Source: Petrolisthes cinctipes
Taxonomy: Eukaryota > Arthropoda > Malacostraca > Decapoda > Porcellanidae
DNA length: 64,000 nucleotides
NCBI GenBank assembly: GCA_033782935.1
Contig: JAWQEG010001230.1
Location: forward strand, 1-64,000
Direction: 5' to 3'
Position 1 is the first letter of the stretch. The number at the start of each line of letters is the position of its first letter. Shown here piece by piece: positions 29,201 through 43,433 of this stretch. Under the pieces are notes generated by a model that worked only from the letters and a program-made list of their open reading frames with translations, was not told the DNA's origin and made no database searches. A program made the translations under genes and the position numbers.

Positions 29201-32040
29201 TAAAAGATAGGCACAAAACATGCTAAAAATCGATATTTTAGGTGCTAAATGTTGATATGAGCATGCATTTTCTGTACCCGTTTATATCTCAAATTCAGAC
29301 TCAAAACACCCGAAAATTCGATAATTTTGGGTCCCAGAAGCGATCTGTACATGCCTACTCCGAGTTAGAGTATTTTCAAAATACATGCCCAAAACATGCT
29401 GAAAATCGATATTTTATCTGCCGATAGTCGATATGTGCATGCATGTTCTGTACCCGTTTATATCTCAAATTCAGGATCAAAACACCCTAAAACTCTATAT
29501 TTTTGGGTTCCAGAAGAGATCTGTACATGCCTACTCCTTGTTAGAGTACTTTCAAAATAGAGGCCCAAAACTTGCTCAAAATCGATATTTTAGGTGCAAA
29601 AAGTCGATATCTGCATGCATCTTCCGTACCCGTTTATATCTCAAATTCGGGCTCAAAACAACGGAAAATTCAGTATTTTTGGGTTCCAGAAGCGATCTGT
29701 ACATGCCTACTCAGTGCTAGAAAGTTTTTAAAATATAGGCTCAAAACATGCTAGGAATCTATAATTTAGGTGTCCAAAGTCGATATGTGCATGCATCTTC
29801 TGTACCCGTATATATCCCAAATTCAGGCTTAAAACACCCGAAAATTCGATATTTTTTGGTCACAGAAGCGATCTGTACATGCCTACTCAGTGCTAGAATA
29901 TTTTTAAAATATAGGCCCAAAACATGCTAAAAATCGATATTTTAGGTGCTAAATGTTGATATGAGCATGCATTTTCTGTACCCGTTTTTATCTCAAATTC
30001 AGACTCAAAAAACCCGAAAATTCGATAATTTTGGGTCTCAGAAGCGATCTGTACATGCCTACTCCGTGTTAGAGTATTTTCAAAATACATGCCCAAAACA
30101 TGCTCAAAATCGATATTTTAGGTTCCCAAAGTCAATATTTGTATGCATCTTCTTTACCCGTTTATATCCCAAATTCAGGCTGAAAACACCCGAAAATTCG
30201 ATATTTATTTGTCCCAGAAGCGATCTGTACATGCCTACTCATTGCTAGAATACTTTCGAAATATAAGTCTAAAACATGCTAAAAATCGATATTTTGGGTG
30301 CCCAAAGTCGATATCTACATGCATCTTCTGTACCCGTTTATATCTCAAATTGAGGCTCAAAACTCCTGAAAATTTGATTTTTTTGTGTCCCAGAAGCAAT
30401 CTGTATATGCCTACTCTGTTTTTGAGTATTTTCAAAATTCATAGCCAAAACATGCTGAAAATCGATATTTTAGCTGCCCATAGTCGATATGTGCATGCAT
30501 CTTCAGTACCCGTTTATATCTCAAATTCAGGCTCAAAACACCCGAAAATTCGATAATTTTGGGTCCCAGAAGCGATCTGTACATGCCTACTCATTGCTAG
30601 AATTCTTTCAAAATACTTGCCCAAAACATGCTGAAAATCGATATTTTATCTGCCCTTAGTCGATATGTGTATGCATCTTCTGTACCCGTTTATATCTCAA
30701 ATTCAGGCTCAAAACACCCGAAAAATCGATATTTTTGGGTCCCAGAAGCGATCTGTACATGCCTACTCTTTGCTAGAATGTTTTATAAAATACAGACCCA
30801 AAACATGCTCAAAATCGATATTTTAGGTGCTAAAAGTCGATATGTGCATGCATCTTCAGTACCCGATTATATCTCAAATTCAGGCTCAAAACAACCGAAA
30901 ATTCAATATTTTTGGGTCCCAGAAGCAATCTGTACATTCCTACTCCGTGTTAGAGTACTTTCAAAATACAGGCCCAAAACATGCTGAAAATTGATATTTT
31001 AGGTGCCCAAAGTCGATATGTGCATGCATCTTCTGTACCCGATTATATCTCAAATTCAGGCTCAAAATACCCGAAAATTCGATATTTTTGGGTCCCAGAT
31101 GCGATCTGTACATGCCTACTTCGTGTTAGAGTACTTTCAAAATACAGGCCATAAAACAAGCTGAAAATCGATATTTTAGGTGCCCAAAGTCAATATGTGC
31201 ATGCATCTTCTGTACCCATTTATATCTCAAATTCAGGCTCAAAGCACCCGAAAATTCGATAATTTTGGGTCCCAGAAGCGATCTGTACATGCCTACTCCA
31301 TGTGAGAGTATTTTCAAAATACATGCCCAAAACATGCTCAAAATCGATATTTTAGGTTCACAAAGTCAATATTAGTATGCATCTTCTTTACCCGTTTATA
31401 TCCCAAATTCAGGCTGAAAACACCCGAAAATTCGATATTTTTTTGTCCCAGAAGCGATCTGTACATGCCTACTCATTGCTAGAATACTTTCGAAATATAA
31501 GCCTAAAACATGCTAAAAATCGATATTTTGGGTGCCCAAAGTCGATATCTACATGCATCTTCTGTACCCGTTTATATCTCAAATTGAGGCTCAAAACTCC
31601 TGAAAATTTGATTTTTTTGTGTCCCAGAAGCGATCTGTACATGCCTACTCTTTGCTAGAATGTCTTCAAAATACAGACTTAAAACATGCTCAAAATCGTT
31701 ATTTTAGGTGCAAAAAGTCGATATGTGCATGCATTTTCGCTACCCGTTTATATCTCAAATGCAGGCTCAAAACACCCAAAAATTCGATATTTTTGGGTCC
31801 CTGAAGCGATCTGTACATGTCTACTCAGTGTTAGAATGTTTTCAAAATATAGGCTCAAAACATGCTAAAAATCGATATTTTAGGTGTCCAAAGTCGATAT
31901 GTGCATGCTTGTTCTGTACCCGTTTATATCTCAAATTTATTATTAAATCACCCGAAAATTCGATATTTTTGGGTTCCAGAAGCAATCTGTATATGCCTAC
32001 TCTGTTTTTGAGTATTTTCAAAATTCATAGCCAAAACATG
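22528..32040 (+). repeat. 3,522-bp (20-monomer) higher-order repeat, about 2.7 copies
   Basis: Copies begin at about 22528, 26050 and 29572. Variant monomers, including ones with deletions, recur at exactly 3,522 bp (20 x 176 + 2): for example 23191/26713/30235, 24333/27855/31377 and 24664/28186/31708. The 618-bp stretch at 24664-25281 appears the same as 28186-28803. The third copy stops matching at about 32040. A related stretch at 20200-21060 matches 25130-25990 with a 4,930-bp offset, equal to 3,522 plus 8 x 176, so the heptamer duplication and the higher-order repeat share source monomers. Confidence 0.92.
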
Positions 32041-35000
32041 CTGAAAATAGATATTTTAGCTGCCCATAGTCGATATGTGCATGCATCTTCAGTACCCGTT
32101 TATATCTCAAATTCAGGCTCAAAACACCCGAAAATTCGATAATTTTGGGTCTCAGAAGCGATCTGTACATGCCTACTCATTGCTAGAATTCTTTCAAAAT
32201 ACTTGCCCAAAACATGCTGAAAATCGATATTTTATCTGCCTTTAGTCGATATGTGTATGCATCTTCTGTACCCGTTTATATCTCAAATTCAGGCTCAAAA
32301 CACCCGAAAAATCGATATTTTTGGGTCCCAGAAGCGATCTGTACATGCCTACTCTTTGCTAGAATGTTTTATAAAATACAGACCCAAAACATGCTCAAAA
32401 TCGATATTTTAGGTGTTAAAAGTCGATATGTGCATGCATCTTCTGTACCCGATTATATCTCAAATTCAGGCTCAAAATACCCAAAAATTCGATATTTTTG
32501 GGTCCCAGAAGCAATCAGTACCTGCCTATTCCGTGTTAGAGTATTTTTTAAAATATAGGCCCAAAACATGCTGAAAATCGATATTTTAGGTGCACAAAGT
32601 CAATATGTGTATGCATCTTCTGTACCCGTTTATATCCCAGATTTAGGCTCAAAACACCCGAAAAATCGATATTTTTGGGTCCCAGAAGCAATCTGTACAT
32701 GGCCACTCCGTGTTAGAGTATTTTCAAAATACATGCCCAAAACATGCTGAAAATCGATATTTTAGCTCCACAAAGTCCATATGTGCATGCATCTTCTGTT
32801 ACCGTTTATATCTCAAATTCATGCTCAAATCACCAGAAAATTCAATATTTTTGGGTCCCAGAAGCGATCTGTACATGCCTACTCCGTGTTAGAGTACTTT
32901 CAAAATAAAGGCCCAAAACATGCTGAAATCGATATTTTAGGTGCAAAAAGTCGATATGTGCATGCATCTTCTGTACTCGATTATATCTCAAATTCAGGCT
33001 AAAAATACCCAAAAATTCGATATTTTTTTGTCCCAGAAGCGATCTATACATGCCTATTCCTTGTTAGAGTATTTTCAAAATACAGGCCTAAAACATGCTA
33101 GAATCGATATTTGGGGTGCCCAAAGTCGATATGAGCATGCATTTTCTCTACCCGTTTATATCTCAAATTCAGGTTCAAAACACCCGAAAAATCGATATTT
33201 TTGGGTCCCAGAAGTGATCTGTACATGCCTACTCTTTGCTAGAATGTTTTATAAAATACAGACCCAAAATATGCTCAAAATCGATATTTTAGGTGTTAAA
33301 AGTCGATATGTGCATGCATCTTCAGTACCCGATTATATCTCAAATTCAGGCTCAAAACAACCGAAAATTCAATATTTTTGGGTCCCAGAAGCGATCTGTA
33401 CATGCCTACTCCGTGTTAGAGTATTTTCAAAATACATGCCCAAAACATGCTGAAAATCGATACTTTAGCTTCACATAGTCGATATGTGCATTCATCTTCT
33501 GTACCCGTTTATTTCTCAGATACAGGCTCAAATCACCCGAAAATTCAATATTTTTGGTCCCAGAAGCGATCTGAACACGCTTACTCTGTGTTAGAGTACT
33601 TTCAAAATACAGGCCCAAAACATGCTGAAAATCGATATTTTAGGTGCCCAAAGTAAATATGTGTATGCATCTTCTATACCCGTTTATATCCCAAATTCAG
33701 GCTCAAAACATCCAAAAATTCGATATTTTTGGGTCCCAGAAGCGATCTGTATATGCCTACTCCGTGTTAGAGTATTTTCAAAATACATGCTCAAAACATG
33801 CTGAAAATCGATATTTTAGCTTCACATAGTCGATATGTGCATGCATCTTCTGTACCCGTTTATATCTCAAATTCAGGCTCAAAACACCCAAAAATTCAAT
33901 ATTTTTGGGTCCCAGATGCGATCTGTACATGCCTATTCCTTGTTAGAGTATTTTCAAAATACATGCCCAAAACATGCTGAAAATCGATATTTGAGGTGCC
34001 CAAAGTCAATATGTGTATGCATCATTTGTACCCGTTTATATCCCAAATTCAGGCTCTAACACCCGAAAATTCAATATTTTTGGGTCCCAGAAGCGACCTG
34101 TACATGCCTACTCAGTGATAGAATATTTTCAAAATATTGGCCCAAAACATACTAAAAATCGATATTTGGGGTGCCAAAAGTCGATATGTGCATGCATCTT
34201 CTCTACCCGTTTATATCTCAAATTCAGGCTTAAAACACCCGAAAATTAGATATTTTTTGTCCCAGAAGCAATCTGTACATGCCTTCTCCTTCTTAGAATG
34301 TTTTCAAGATACAGACCCAAAACATGCTCAAAATCGATATATTAGGTACAAAAAGTCGATATGTGCCTGCATCTTCAGTACCCGTTTATATCTCAAATTC
34401 AGGCTCAAAACACCCAAAAATTCGATATTTTTGGGTCCCAGAAGCGATCTGTACATGCCTACTTCGTGTTAGAGTATTTTCAATATATATGCCTAAAACA
34501 TGCTCAAAATCGATATTTTGGATGCCCAAAGTCGATATGTGCATGCATCTTCTGTACTCGATTATATCTCAAATTCAGGCTCAAAATACCCAAAAATTCG
34601 ATATTTTTGGGTCCTAGAAGCGATCTGTACATGCCTATTCTTTGTTAGAGTATTTTCAAAATACATGCCCAAAACATGCTGAAAATCGATATTTTAGGTG
34701 CCCAAAGTCAATATGTGTATGCATCTTCTGTACCCGTTTATATCCCAAATTCAGGCTCAATAGATCCGAAAATTCGATATTATTGAGTCCCAGAAGCGAT
34801 CTGTACATGTCTACTCAGTGCCAGAATGTTTTCAAAATATAGGCTTAAAACATGCTAAAATTCAATATTTTAGGTGTCCAAAGTCGATATGTGCATACAT
34901 CATTTGTACCCGTTTATATCCCAAATTCAGGCTCTAACACCCGAAAATTCAATATTTTTGGGTCCCAGAAGCGACCTGTACATGCCTATTCCTTGTTAGA

Positions 35001-37673
35001 GTATTTTCAAAATACATGCCCAAAACATGCTAAAAATCGATATTTGGGGTGCCCAAAGTCGATATGTGCATACATCTTCTCTACCCGTTTATATCTCAAA
35101 TTCAGGCTTAAAACACCCGAAAATTAGATATTTTTGTGTCCCAGAAGCAATCTGTACATGCCTACTCCTTCTTAGAATGTTTTCAAGATACAGACCCAAA
35201 ACATGCTTAAAATCGATATATTAAGTACAAAAAGTCGATATGTGCCTGCATCTTCAGTACCCGTTTATATCTCAAATTCAAGCTCAAAACACCCCAAAAT
35301 TCGATATTTTTGTGTCCCAGAAGCGATCTGTACATGCCTACTTCGTGTTAGAGTATTTTTAAAATTGATGCCCAAAACATGCTCAAAATCGATATTTTGG
35401 GTGCCCAAAGTCGATATGGGCATGCATCTTCTGTACCCGTTTATATCTCAAATTCAGGCTCAAAACACCCGAAAAATCGATATTTTTGGGTCCCAGAAGC
35501 GATCTGTACATGCCTACTCTTTGCTAGAATGTTTTATAAAATACAGACCCAAAACATGCTCAAAATCGATATTTTAGGTGCTAAAAGTCGATATGTGCAT
35601 GCATCTTCAGTACCCGATTATATCTCAAATTCTGGCTCAAAACACCCGAAAATTCGATATTTTTGGGTCCCAGAAGCGATCTGTATATGCCTACTTCGTG
35701 TTTGAGTATTTTCAAAATACATGGCCAAAAACATGCTGAAAATCGGTATTTTAGCTCCACATAGTCGATATGTGCATGCATCTTCTGTACCCGTTTATAT
35801 CTCAAATACAGGCTCAAATCACCCGAAAATTCAATATTTTTGGGTCCCAGAAGCGATCTATACATGCTTACTCCGTGTTAGAGTACTTTCAAAATACAGG
35901 CCCAAAACATGCTGAAAATCGATATTCTAGGTGCCCAAAGTCGATATGTGCATTCATCATCTGTACCTGTTTATATCCCAAATTCAGGCTCAAAACACCC
36001 GAAAATTCGACATTTTTGGGTCCCAGAAGCGATCTGTACATGTCTACTCAGTGCTAGAATTTTTTCAAAATATTGGCCTAAAACATCCTAAAATTCGATA
36101 TTTTAGGTGTCCAATGTCGATATGTGCATGCATCTTCTGTACCCGTTTATATCTCAAATTCAGGCTCAAATCACCCTAAAATTCAATATTTTTGGGTCCC
36201 AGAAGCGATCTGTACATGCCTACTCCGTGTTAGACTACTTTTAAAATACAGGCCCTAAACATGCTGAAAATAGATATTTGAGGTGCCCAAAGTCGATATG
36301 TGTATGCATCTTCTGTACCCGTTTATATCCCAAATTCAGGCTGAAAACACCCGAAAATTCGATATTTTCGGGTCCCAGAAGCGATCTGTACATGCCTACT
36401 CCTTGCTAGAATGTTTTCAAAATATAGGCTCAAAACATGCTAAAAATCGATATTTTAGTTATCCAAAGTAGATATGTGCATTCATCTTCTGTACCTGTTT
36501 ATATCTCAAATTCAGGGTCAAAACACCCGAAAGTTCGATATTTTGAGTCTCATAAGCGTTCTGTACAAGTCTACTCAGTGCTAGAATGTTTTCATAATAT
36601 AGGCTTAAAACATGTTAAAAATCGATATTTTAGGTGTCCACAGTCGATATGTGCATACATCTTTTGTACCCGTTTATATCCCAAATTCAGGGTAAAAACA
36701 CCCGAAAATTCGATATTTTTGGGTCCATGAAGCGATCTGTACATGCCTACTCAGTTCTAGAATATTTTTTAAATGTAGGCCCAAAACATGCTAAAAATCG
36801 ATATTTTAGGTGCTAAATGTCGATATGAACATGCATTTTCTGTACCGGTTTATATCTCAAATTTAGGCTCAAAAAACCCGAAAATTCGATAATTTTGGGT
36901 CCCAGAAGCGATCATTACATGCCTACTCCGTGTTAGAGTATTTTCAAAATACAGGCCCAAAACATGCTCAAAATCGATATTTTAGGTTCACAAAGTCAAT
37001 ATGTGTATGCATATTCTATACCCGTTTATATCCCAAATTCAGGCTGAAAACACCCGAAAATTCGATATTTTTTTGTCCCAGTAGCGATCTGTACATCCCT
37101 ACTCATGGCTAGAATACTTTCAAAATATAGGCCCAAAACATGCTAAAAATCGATATTTTGGGTGCCCAAAGTCGATATCTGCAAGCATCTTCTGTACTCG
37201 TTTATATCTCAAATTCAGGATCAAAACACCCGAAAACTCGATATTTTTGGGTTCCAGAAGAGATGTGTACAAGCCTACTCCGTGTTAGAGTACTTTCAAA
37301 ATACAGGCCCAAAACATGCTGAAAATCGATATTTTAGGTGCCCAAAGTCGATATGTGCATGCATCTTCTGTACCCGTTTATATCTCAAATTCAGGCTCAA
37401 AAGAACGGAAAATTCAATATTTTTGGGTTCCAGAAGCGATCTGTACATGCCTACTCAGTGCTAGAAAGTTTTCAAAATATAGGCTCAAAACATGCTAAAA
37501 ATCTTTAATTTAGGTGTCCAAAGTCGATATGTGCATACATCTTTTGTACCCGTTTATATCCCAAATTCAGGCTCAAAACACCCGAAAATTCGTTATTTTT
37601 GGGTCCTTGAAGCGATCTGTACATGCCTACTCCGTGTTAGAGTATTTTCAAAATACAGGCCCAAAACATGCTA

Positions 37674-40600
37674 AAAATCGATATTTTAGGTGCTAAATGT
37701 CGATATGAGCATGCATTTTCTGTACCGGTTTATATCTCAAATTCTGGCTCAAAACACCCGAAAATTCGATAATTTTGGGTCCCAGAAGGGATATTTACAT
37801 GCCTACTCAGTGCTAAAATGTTTTCAAGATATAGGCTTAAAACATGCTAAAAATCGATATTTTAGGTGTCCAAAGTCGATATGTACATACATCTTTTGTA
37901 CCCGTTTATATCCAAAATTCAGGCTCAGAACACCCGAAAATTCGATATTTTTGGGTCCCTGAAGCGATCTGTACATGCCTACTTCGTGTTAGAGTACTTT
38001 CAAAATACAGGCCCAAAACATGCTAAAAATCGATATTTTAGGTGCCCAAAGTCGATATGTTAATGCATCTTCAGTACCCGTTTATATCCCAAATTCAGGC
38101 TGAAAACACCCGAAAATTTGATATTTTTTTGTCCCAGAAGCGTTCTGTACATGCCTACTCATTGCTAGAATACTTTCAAAATATAGGCCCAAAATATGCT
38201 AAAAATCGATATTTTGGGGGCCCAAAGTCGATATCTGCATGCATCTTCTGTACCCGTTTATATATCAAATTCAGGCTCAAAACACCCGAAAACTCGATAT
38301 TTTTGGGTCCCGGAAGAGATCTGTACATGCCTACTCCGTGTTAGAGTACTTTCAAAATACAGGCCCAAAACATGCTCAAAATCGATATTTTAGGTGCAAA
38401 AAGTCGATATGTGCATGCATTTTCAGTAGACGTTTATATCTCAAATTTAGGCACAAAACACCCAAAAATTCAATATTTTTGGGTTCCAGAAGCAATCTGT
38501 ACATGCCTACTCAGTGCTAGAAAGTTTTCAAAATATAGGCTCAAAACATGCTAAAAATCTATAATTTAGGTGTCCAAAGTCGATATGTGCATGCATCTTC
38601 TGTACCCGTATATATCTGAAATTCATTCTCAAAACACCCAAAAATTCGATATTTTTGTGTCCCAGAAGCTATCTGTACATGCCTACTTCGTGTTAGAGTA
38701 TTTTCAAAATAGATGCCCAAAACATGCTTAAAATCGATATTTTGGGTACCCAAAGTCGATATGTGCATGCATCTTCTGTACCCGTTTATATCTCAAATTC
38801 TGGCTGAAAACCCCCGAAAATTCGATATTTTCGTGTCCCAGAAGCGATCTCTACATGCCTACTCTTTGCTAGAATGTTTTCAAAATACAGACCCAAAATT
38901 TGTTAAAAATCGATATTTTAGGTGCAAAAAGTCGATATGTGCCTCGTTTTTTTGTACCCGTTTATATCCCAAATTCTGGCTTAAAACACCCGAAAATTCG
39001 ATATTTTTGTGTCCCAGAAGCGATCTGTACATGCCTACTCCGTGTTAGAGTACTTTCAAAATACAGGCCCAAAACATGTTAAAAATCGATATTTTAGGTG
39101 CCCAATGTCGATATGTTAATGCATCTTCAGTACCCGTTTATATCCCAAATTCAGGCTCAAAACACCCGAAAATTTGATATTTTTGGGTCCCTGAAGCTAT
39201 CTGTACATGCCTACTCAGTGTTAGAATATTTTTTAAATGTAGGCCCAAAACATGCTAAAAATCGATATTTTAGGTGCTAAATGTCGATATGAGCATGCAT
39301 TTTCTGTACCGGTTTATATCTCAAATTCAGGCTCAAAACACCCGAAAATTCGATTATTTTGGGTCCCAGAAGCGATCTTTACATGCCTACTCCGTGTTAG
39401 AGTATTTTCAAAATACAGGCCCAAAACATGCTCAAGATCGATATTTTATATACCCAAAGTCAATATGTGTATGCATCTTCTATACCCGTTTATATCCCAA
39501 ATTCAGGCTGAAAACATCCGAAAATTCGATATTTTTTTGTCCCAGAAGCGATCTGTACATGCCTACTCATTGCTAGAATACTTTCAAAATATAGGCCCAA
39601 AACATGCTAAAAATCGATATTTTGGGTGCCCAAATTCGATATCTGCATGCATATTCTGTACCCGTTTATATCTCAAATTCAGGCTCAAAACACCCGAAAA
39701 CTCGATATTTTTGGGTCCCAGAAGAGATCTGTACATGCCTACTCCGTGTTAGAGTACTTTCAAAATACAGGCCCAAAACATGCTGAAAATCGATATTTTA
39801 TGTGCCCAAAGTCGATATGTGCATGCATCTTCTGTACCCGTTTATATCTCAAATTCAGGCTCAAAACACCCGAAAATTCGATATTTTCGGGTCTCAGAAG
39901 CGATCTGTACATGCCTACTCTTTGCTAGAATGTTTTAAAAATACAGAACCAAAATATGCTCAAAATCAAATATTTTAGGTGCAAAAAGTCGATATGTGCG
40001 TACATCTTTTGTACCCGTTTATATCCCAAATTCTGGCTTAAAACACCCGAAAATTCGATATTTTTGTGTCCCAGAAGCGATCTGTACATGTCTACTCAGT
40101 GCTGGAATATTTTCAAAATATAGGCTCAAAACATGCAAAAAATCAATATTTTATATGTCCCAAGTCGATATGTGCATGCATGTTCTGTACCCGTTTATAT
40201 CTCAAATTCAGGATCAAAACACCCGAAAACTCGATATTTTTGGGTCCCAGAAGAGATCTGTACATGCCTACTCCGTGTTAGAGTACTTTCAAAATACAGG
40301 CCCAAAACATGCTTAAAATCGATATTTTAGGTGCCCAAAGTCGATATGTGCATGCATCTTCAGTACCCGTTTATATCTCAAATTCAGGCTCAAAACCACG
40401 GAAAATTCAATATTTTTGGGTTCCAGAAGCGATCTGTACATGCCTACTCAGTGCTAGAACTTTTTCAAAATATAGGCTCAAAACATGCTAAAAATCGATA
40501 TTTTAGGTGCTAAATGTCGATATGAGCATGCATTTTCTGTACCGGTTTATATCTCAAATTCAGGCTCAAAACACCCGAAAATTCGATAATTTTGGGTCCC

Positions 40601-41540
40601 AGAAGGGATATTTACATGCCTACTCAGTGCTAAAATGTTTTCAAAATATAGGCTTAATGCATGCTAAAAATCGATATTTTAGGTGTCCAAAGTCGATATG
40701 TGAATACATCTTTTGTACCCGTTTATATCCAAAATTCACGCTCAAAACACCCGAAAATTCGATATTTTTGGGTCCCTGAAGCGATCTGTATAGACCTACT
40801 CCGTGTTAGAGCATTTTCAAAATACAGGCCCAAAACATGCTCAAAATCGATATTTTAGGTTCCCAAAGTCAATATGTGTATGCATCTTCTATACCCGTTT
40901 ATATCCCTAATTCAGGCTGAAAACACCCGAAAATTTGATATTTTTTTGTCCCAGAAGCGTTCTGTACATGCCTACTCATTGCTAGAATACTTTCAAAATA
41001 TAGGCCCAAAATATGCTAAAAATCGATATTTTGGGGGCCCAAAGTCGATATCTGCATGCATCTTCTGTACCCGTTTATATATCAAATTCAGGCTCAAAAC
41101 ACCCGAAAACTCGATATTTTTGGGTCCCAGAAGAGATCTGTACATGCCTACTCCGTGTTAGAGTACTTTCAAAATACAGGCCCAAAACATGCTCAAAATC
41201 GATATTTTAGGTGCAAAAAGTCGATATGTGCATGCATTTTCAGTACACGTTTATATCTCAAATTTAGGCACAAAACACCCAAAAATTCAATATTTTTGGG
41301 TTCCAGAAGCGATCTGTACATGCCTACTCAGTGCTAGAAAGTTTTCAAAATATAGGCTCAAAACATGCTAAAAATCTATAATTTAGGTGTCCAAAGTCGA
41401 TATGTGCATGCATCTTCTGTACCCGTATATATCTGAAATTCATTCTCAAAACACCCAAAAATTCGATATTTTTGTGTCCCAGAAGCGATCTGTACATGTC
41501 TACTTCGTGTTAGAGTATTTTCAAAATGGATGCCCAAAAC
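37674..41540 (+). repeat. 16-monomer (2,817-bp) offset duplication in satellite
   Basis: Monomers at 37690, 37844, 38196, 38372 and 38559 recur at 40507, 40661, 41013, 41189 and 41376, each 2,817 bp later. The shared part is about 1 kb long; the monomers in between do not all correspond. This is a second, older or partly overwritten higher-order pattern. Confidence 0.8.
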
Positions 41541-42934
41541 CTGCTCAAAATCTATATTTTGGGTTCCCAAAGTCGATATGTGCATGCATCTTCTGTACCC
41601 GTTTATATCTCAAATTCAGGTTCAAAACACTCGAAAATTCGATATTTTCGGGTCCCAGAAGCGATCTGTACATGCCTACTCTTTGCTAGAATGTTTTTTA
41701 AAATACAGACCCAAAATATGTTAAAAATCGATATTTTATGTGCAAAAAGTCGATATGTGCATACATCTTTTGTACCCGTTTATATCCCAAATTCTGGCTT
41801 AAAACACCCGAAAATTCGATATTTTTTTGTCCCAGAAGCGATCTGTAAATGCCTACTCAGTGCTGGAATATTTTCAAAATATAGGCCTAATACATGCTAA
41901 AAATCGATATTTTAGGTGCCCAATGTCGATATGTGTATGCATCTTCTGAACCCGTTTATATCTCAAATTCAGGCTCAAAACACCCGAAAATTCGATATTT
42001 TTGGGTCCAAGAAGCAATCTGTACATGCCTACTCAGTGCTAGAATGTTTTAAAAATATAGGCTTAAAACATGCTAAAAATCGATATTTTAGGTGCAAAAA
42101 GTCGATATGTGCCTGCATCTTCAGTACCCGTTTATATCTCAAATTCAGGCTCAAAACACCCAAAAATTCAATATTTTTGGGTCCCAGAAGCGATCTGTAC
42201 ATGCCTACTCAGTGCTAGAATGTTTTCAAAATATAGGCTTAAAACATGCTAAAAATCGATATTTTAGGTGCAAAAAGTCGATATGTGCATGCATTTTCTG
42301 TACCCGTTTAAATTTCAAATTCAGGCTCAAAACACCCGAAAATTCGATATTTTTAGGAACGAGAAGCGATATGTACAGTCTGTTACAGTTCCGACTGGGC
42401 CACCCAGTATCGAGAAATCGTAGATGTGGCAGCAGTGTGTGTGTGCTCGAAAATTATACGGATCGTCAACACTCTCCCTCTGTAGTGAACATGATTCTGC
42501 CTCAAAGTTCATTCCATAGATGGCGCTGTGTAGTTGTGGAAGGAATGTGGACTGCAGGGTTGAAGTTTCGGGAAACAGCTATGCTCGTTCCAATGAGTCA
42601 TGAGCTCTCAGGCAGAGTGGTTGAGGAATGCTGATATGGAAATTTAACAACTATATTACACAATGAGTAGGTGAAGCTAAGGTAAAGTTGTTCGTAGCCT
42701 GAACAGTGAATATTTTTTCTAAATGGATTTCATGTTTCGCATGCAACATTGCCTTGTTTTCTTGTTTTTCTACCAACTCGAGCAGATCGAGCAGATAGGT
42801 TGTTTGCTTTGGTCATCATATTTTGGTAAGCATTATTTGATGTTCGTTCACCTCTGATTTTGTATTTTATTTGTAAGTCACGTTACAATGTATTACATGC
42901 ATAGTAAAATTCCTTCATTACTAAATACTCCTTC

Positions 42935-42937
<3 letters not shown>

Positions 42938-42976
<39 letters not shown>
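42938..42976. repeat. (CT)n microsatellite
   Basis: CT tract in the left arm. The right arm has only a short GA tract at the equivalent place (about 45913-45922). Confidence 0.95.
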
Positions 42977-42978
<2 letters not shown>

Positions 42979-42995
42979 GTTAAAGTGTACTGTAA

Positions 42996-42997
<2 letters not shown>

Positions 42998-43065
<68 letters not shown>
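42998..43065. repeat. (CT)n microsatellite
   Basis: Pure CT tract of about 68 bp. It mirrors the GA tract at 45802-45882 of the right arm, which is longer. Confidence 0.95.
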
Positions 43066-43069
<4 letters not shown>

Positions 43070-43123
43070 GAACACTATCTTATCTTATCCAGTCTATTTA
43101 GATATGAAATCGTATGGAGATTT

Positions 43124-43369
43124 AGGACCAATTCCACAGTTGTTCGTTGTAGTTTGTTAGCGCCCAAACGAAAGAATCTAAACTGTGTAAATGACTTTTG
43201 ACTGATTTATTGGATTAATCTGATGAGTAAAGTTTACAGATATTGTAATAATACTAGTGCTTGATAGTTTTGGTGAATAGGTATACTCAGCTTTTGGGAA
43301 ATAACGAAGGCTTACGAGTGTGTTTGGGGAGGAATCTGACAAACAAGATGACTATGTGGGACCGGCCCT
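43124..43369. repeat. 246-bp inverted-repeat module (MITE-like), left-arm copy
   Basis: Begins AGGACCAATTCCACAG and continues with GTTTGTTAGCGCCCAAACG. It ends with the complementary-type sequence GTTTGGGGAGGAATCTGACA, a TGACTATGTGGGACC stretch and GGCCC. The same unit lies in the right arm at 45497-45741 in the opposite orientation, where the inner end is better kept (CTGATTCCACAGTCATTTTG). Related termini occur at 5562, 5626, 8641 and 8683. No coding capacity. Confidence 0.7.
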
Positions 43370-43433
43370 GACTCGTTGACATTCTACGTTAAACAAATAA
43401 GTGTCGAAATTTGTGATCTTTTTGCCAATGATA

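Larger units (their letters stand above)
19897..42373 (+). repeat. 176-bp satellite, block 2 (about 128 monomers)
   Basis: Head-to-tail monomers of 176 bp in one orientation throughout. The consensus runs CATGCTCAAAATCGATATTT, AGGTGCCCAAAGTCGATATG, TGCATGCATCTTCTGTACCC, GTTTATATCTCAAATTCAGG, CTCAAAACACCCGAAAATTC, GATATTTTTGGGTCCCAGAA, GCGATCTGTACATGCCTACT, CCGTGTTAGAGTATTTTCAA, AATACAGGCCCAAAA. Each monomer consists of two 88-bp halves. Variable positions include the GTGCCC/GTGCAAAAA alternative and TCCGTG/TCAGTG/TCCTTG. The many frames of 60-205 codons are open in several frames at once and recur with the repeat period, so they are not genes. Confidence 0.98.

Noticed and set aside
42092..42634. 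A 180-codon plus-strand frame joining satellite with the mariner terminus (and its mirror at 46210-46509 minus)
   Set aside because: Chimeric frame across an insertion junction. The terminal-repeat part is open in both arms because the arms are copies, and there is no similarity to a transposase.
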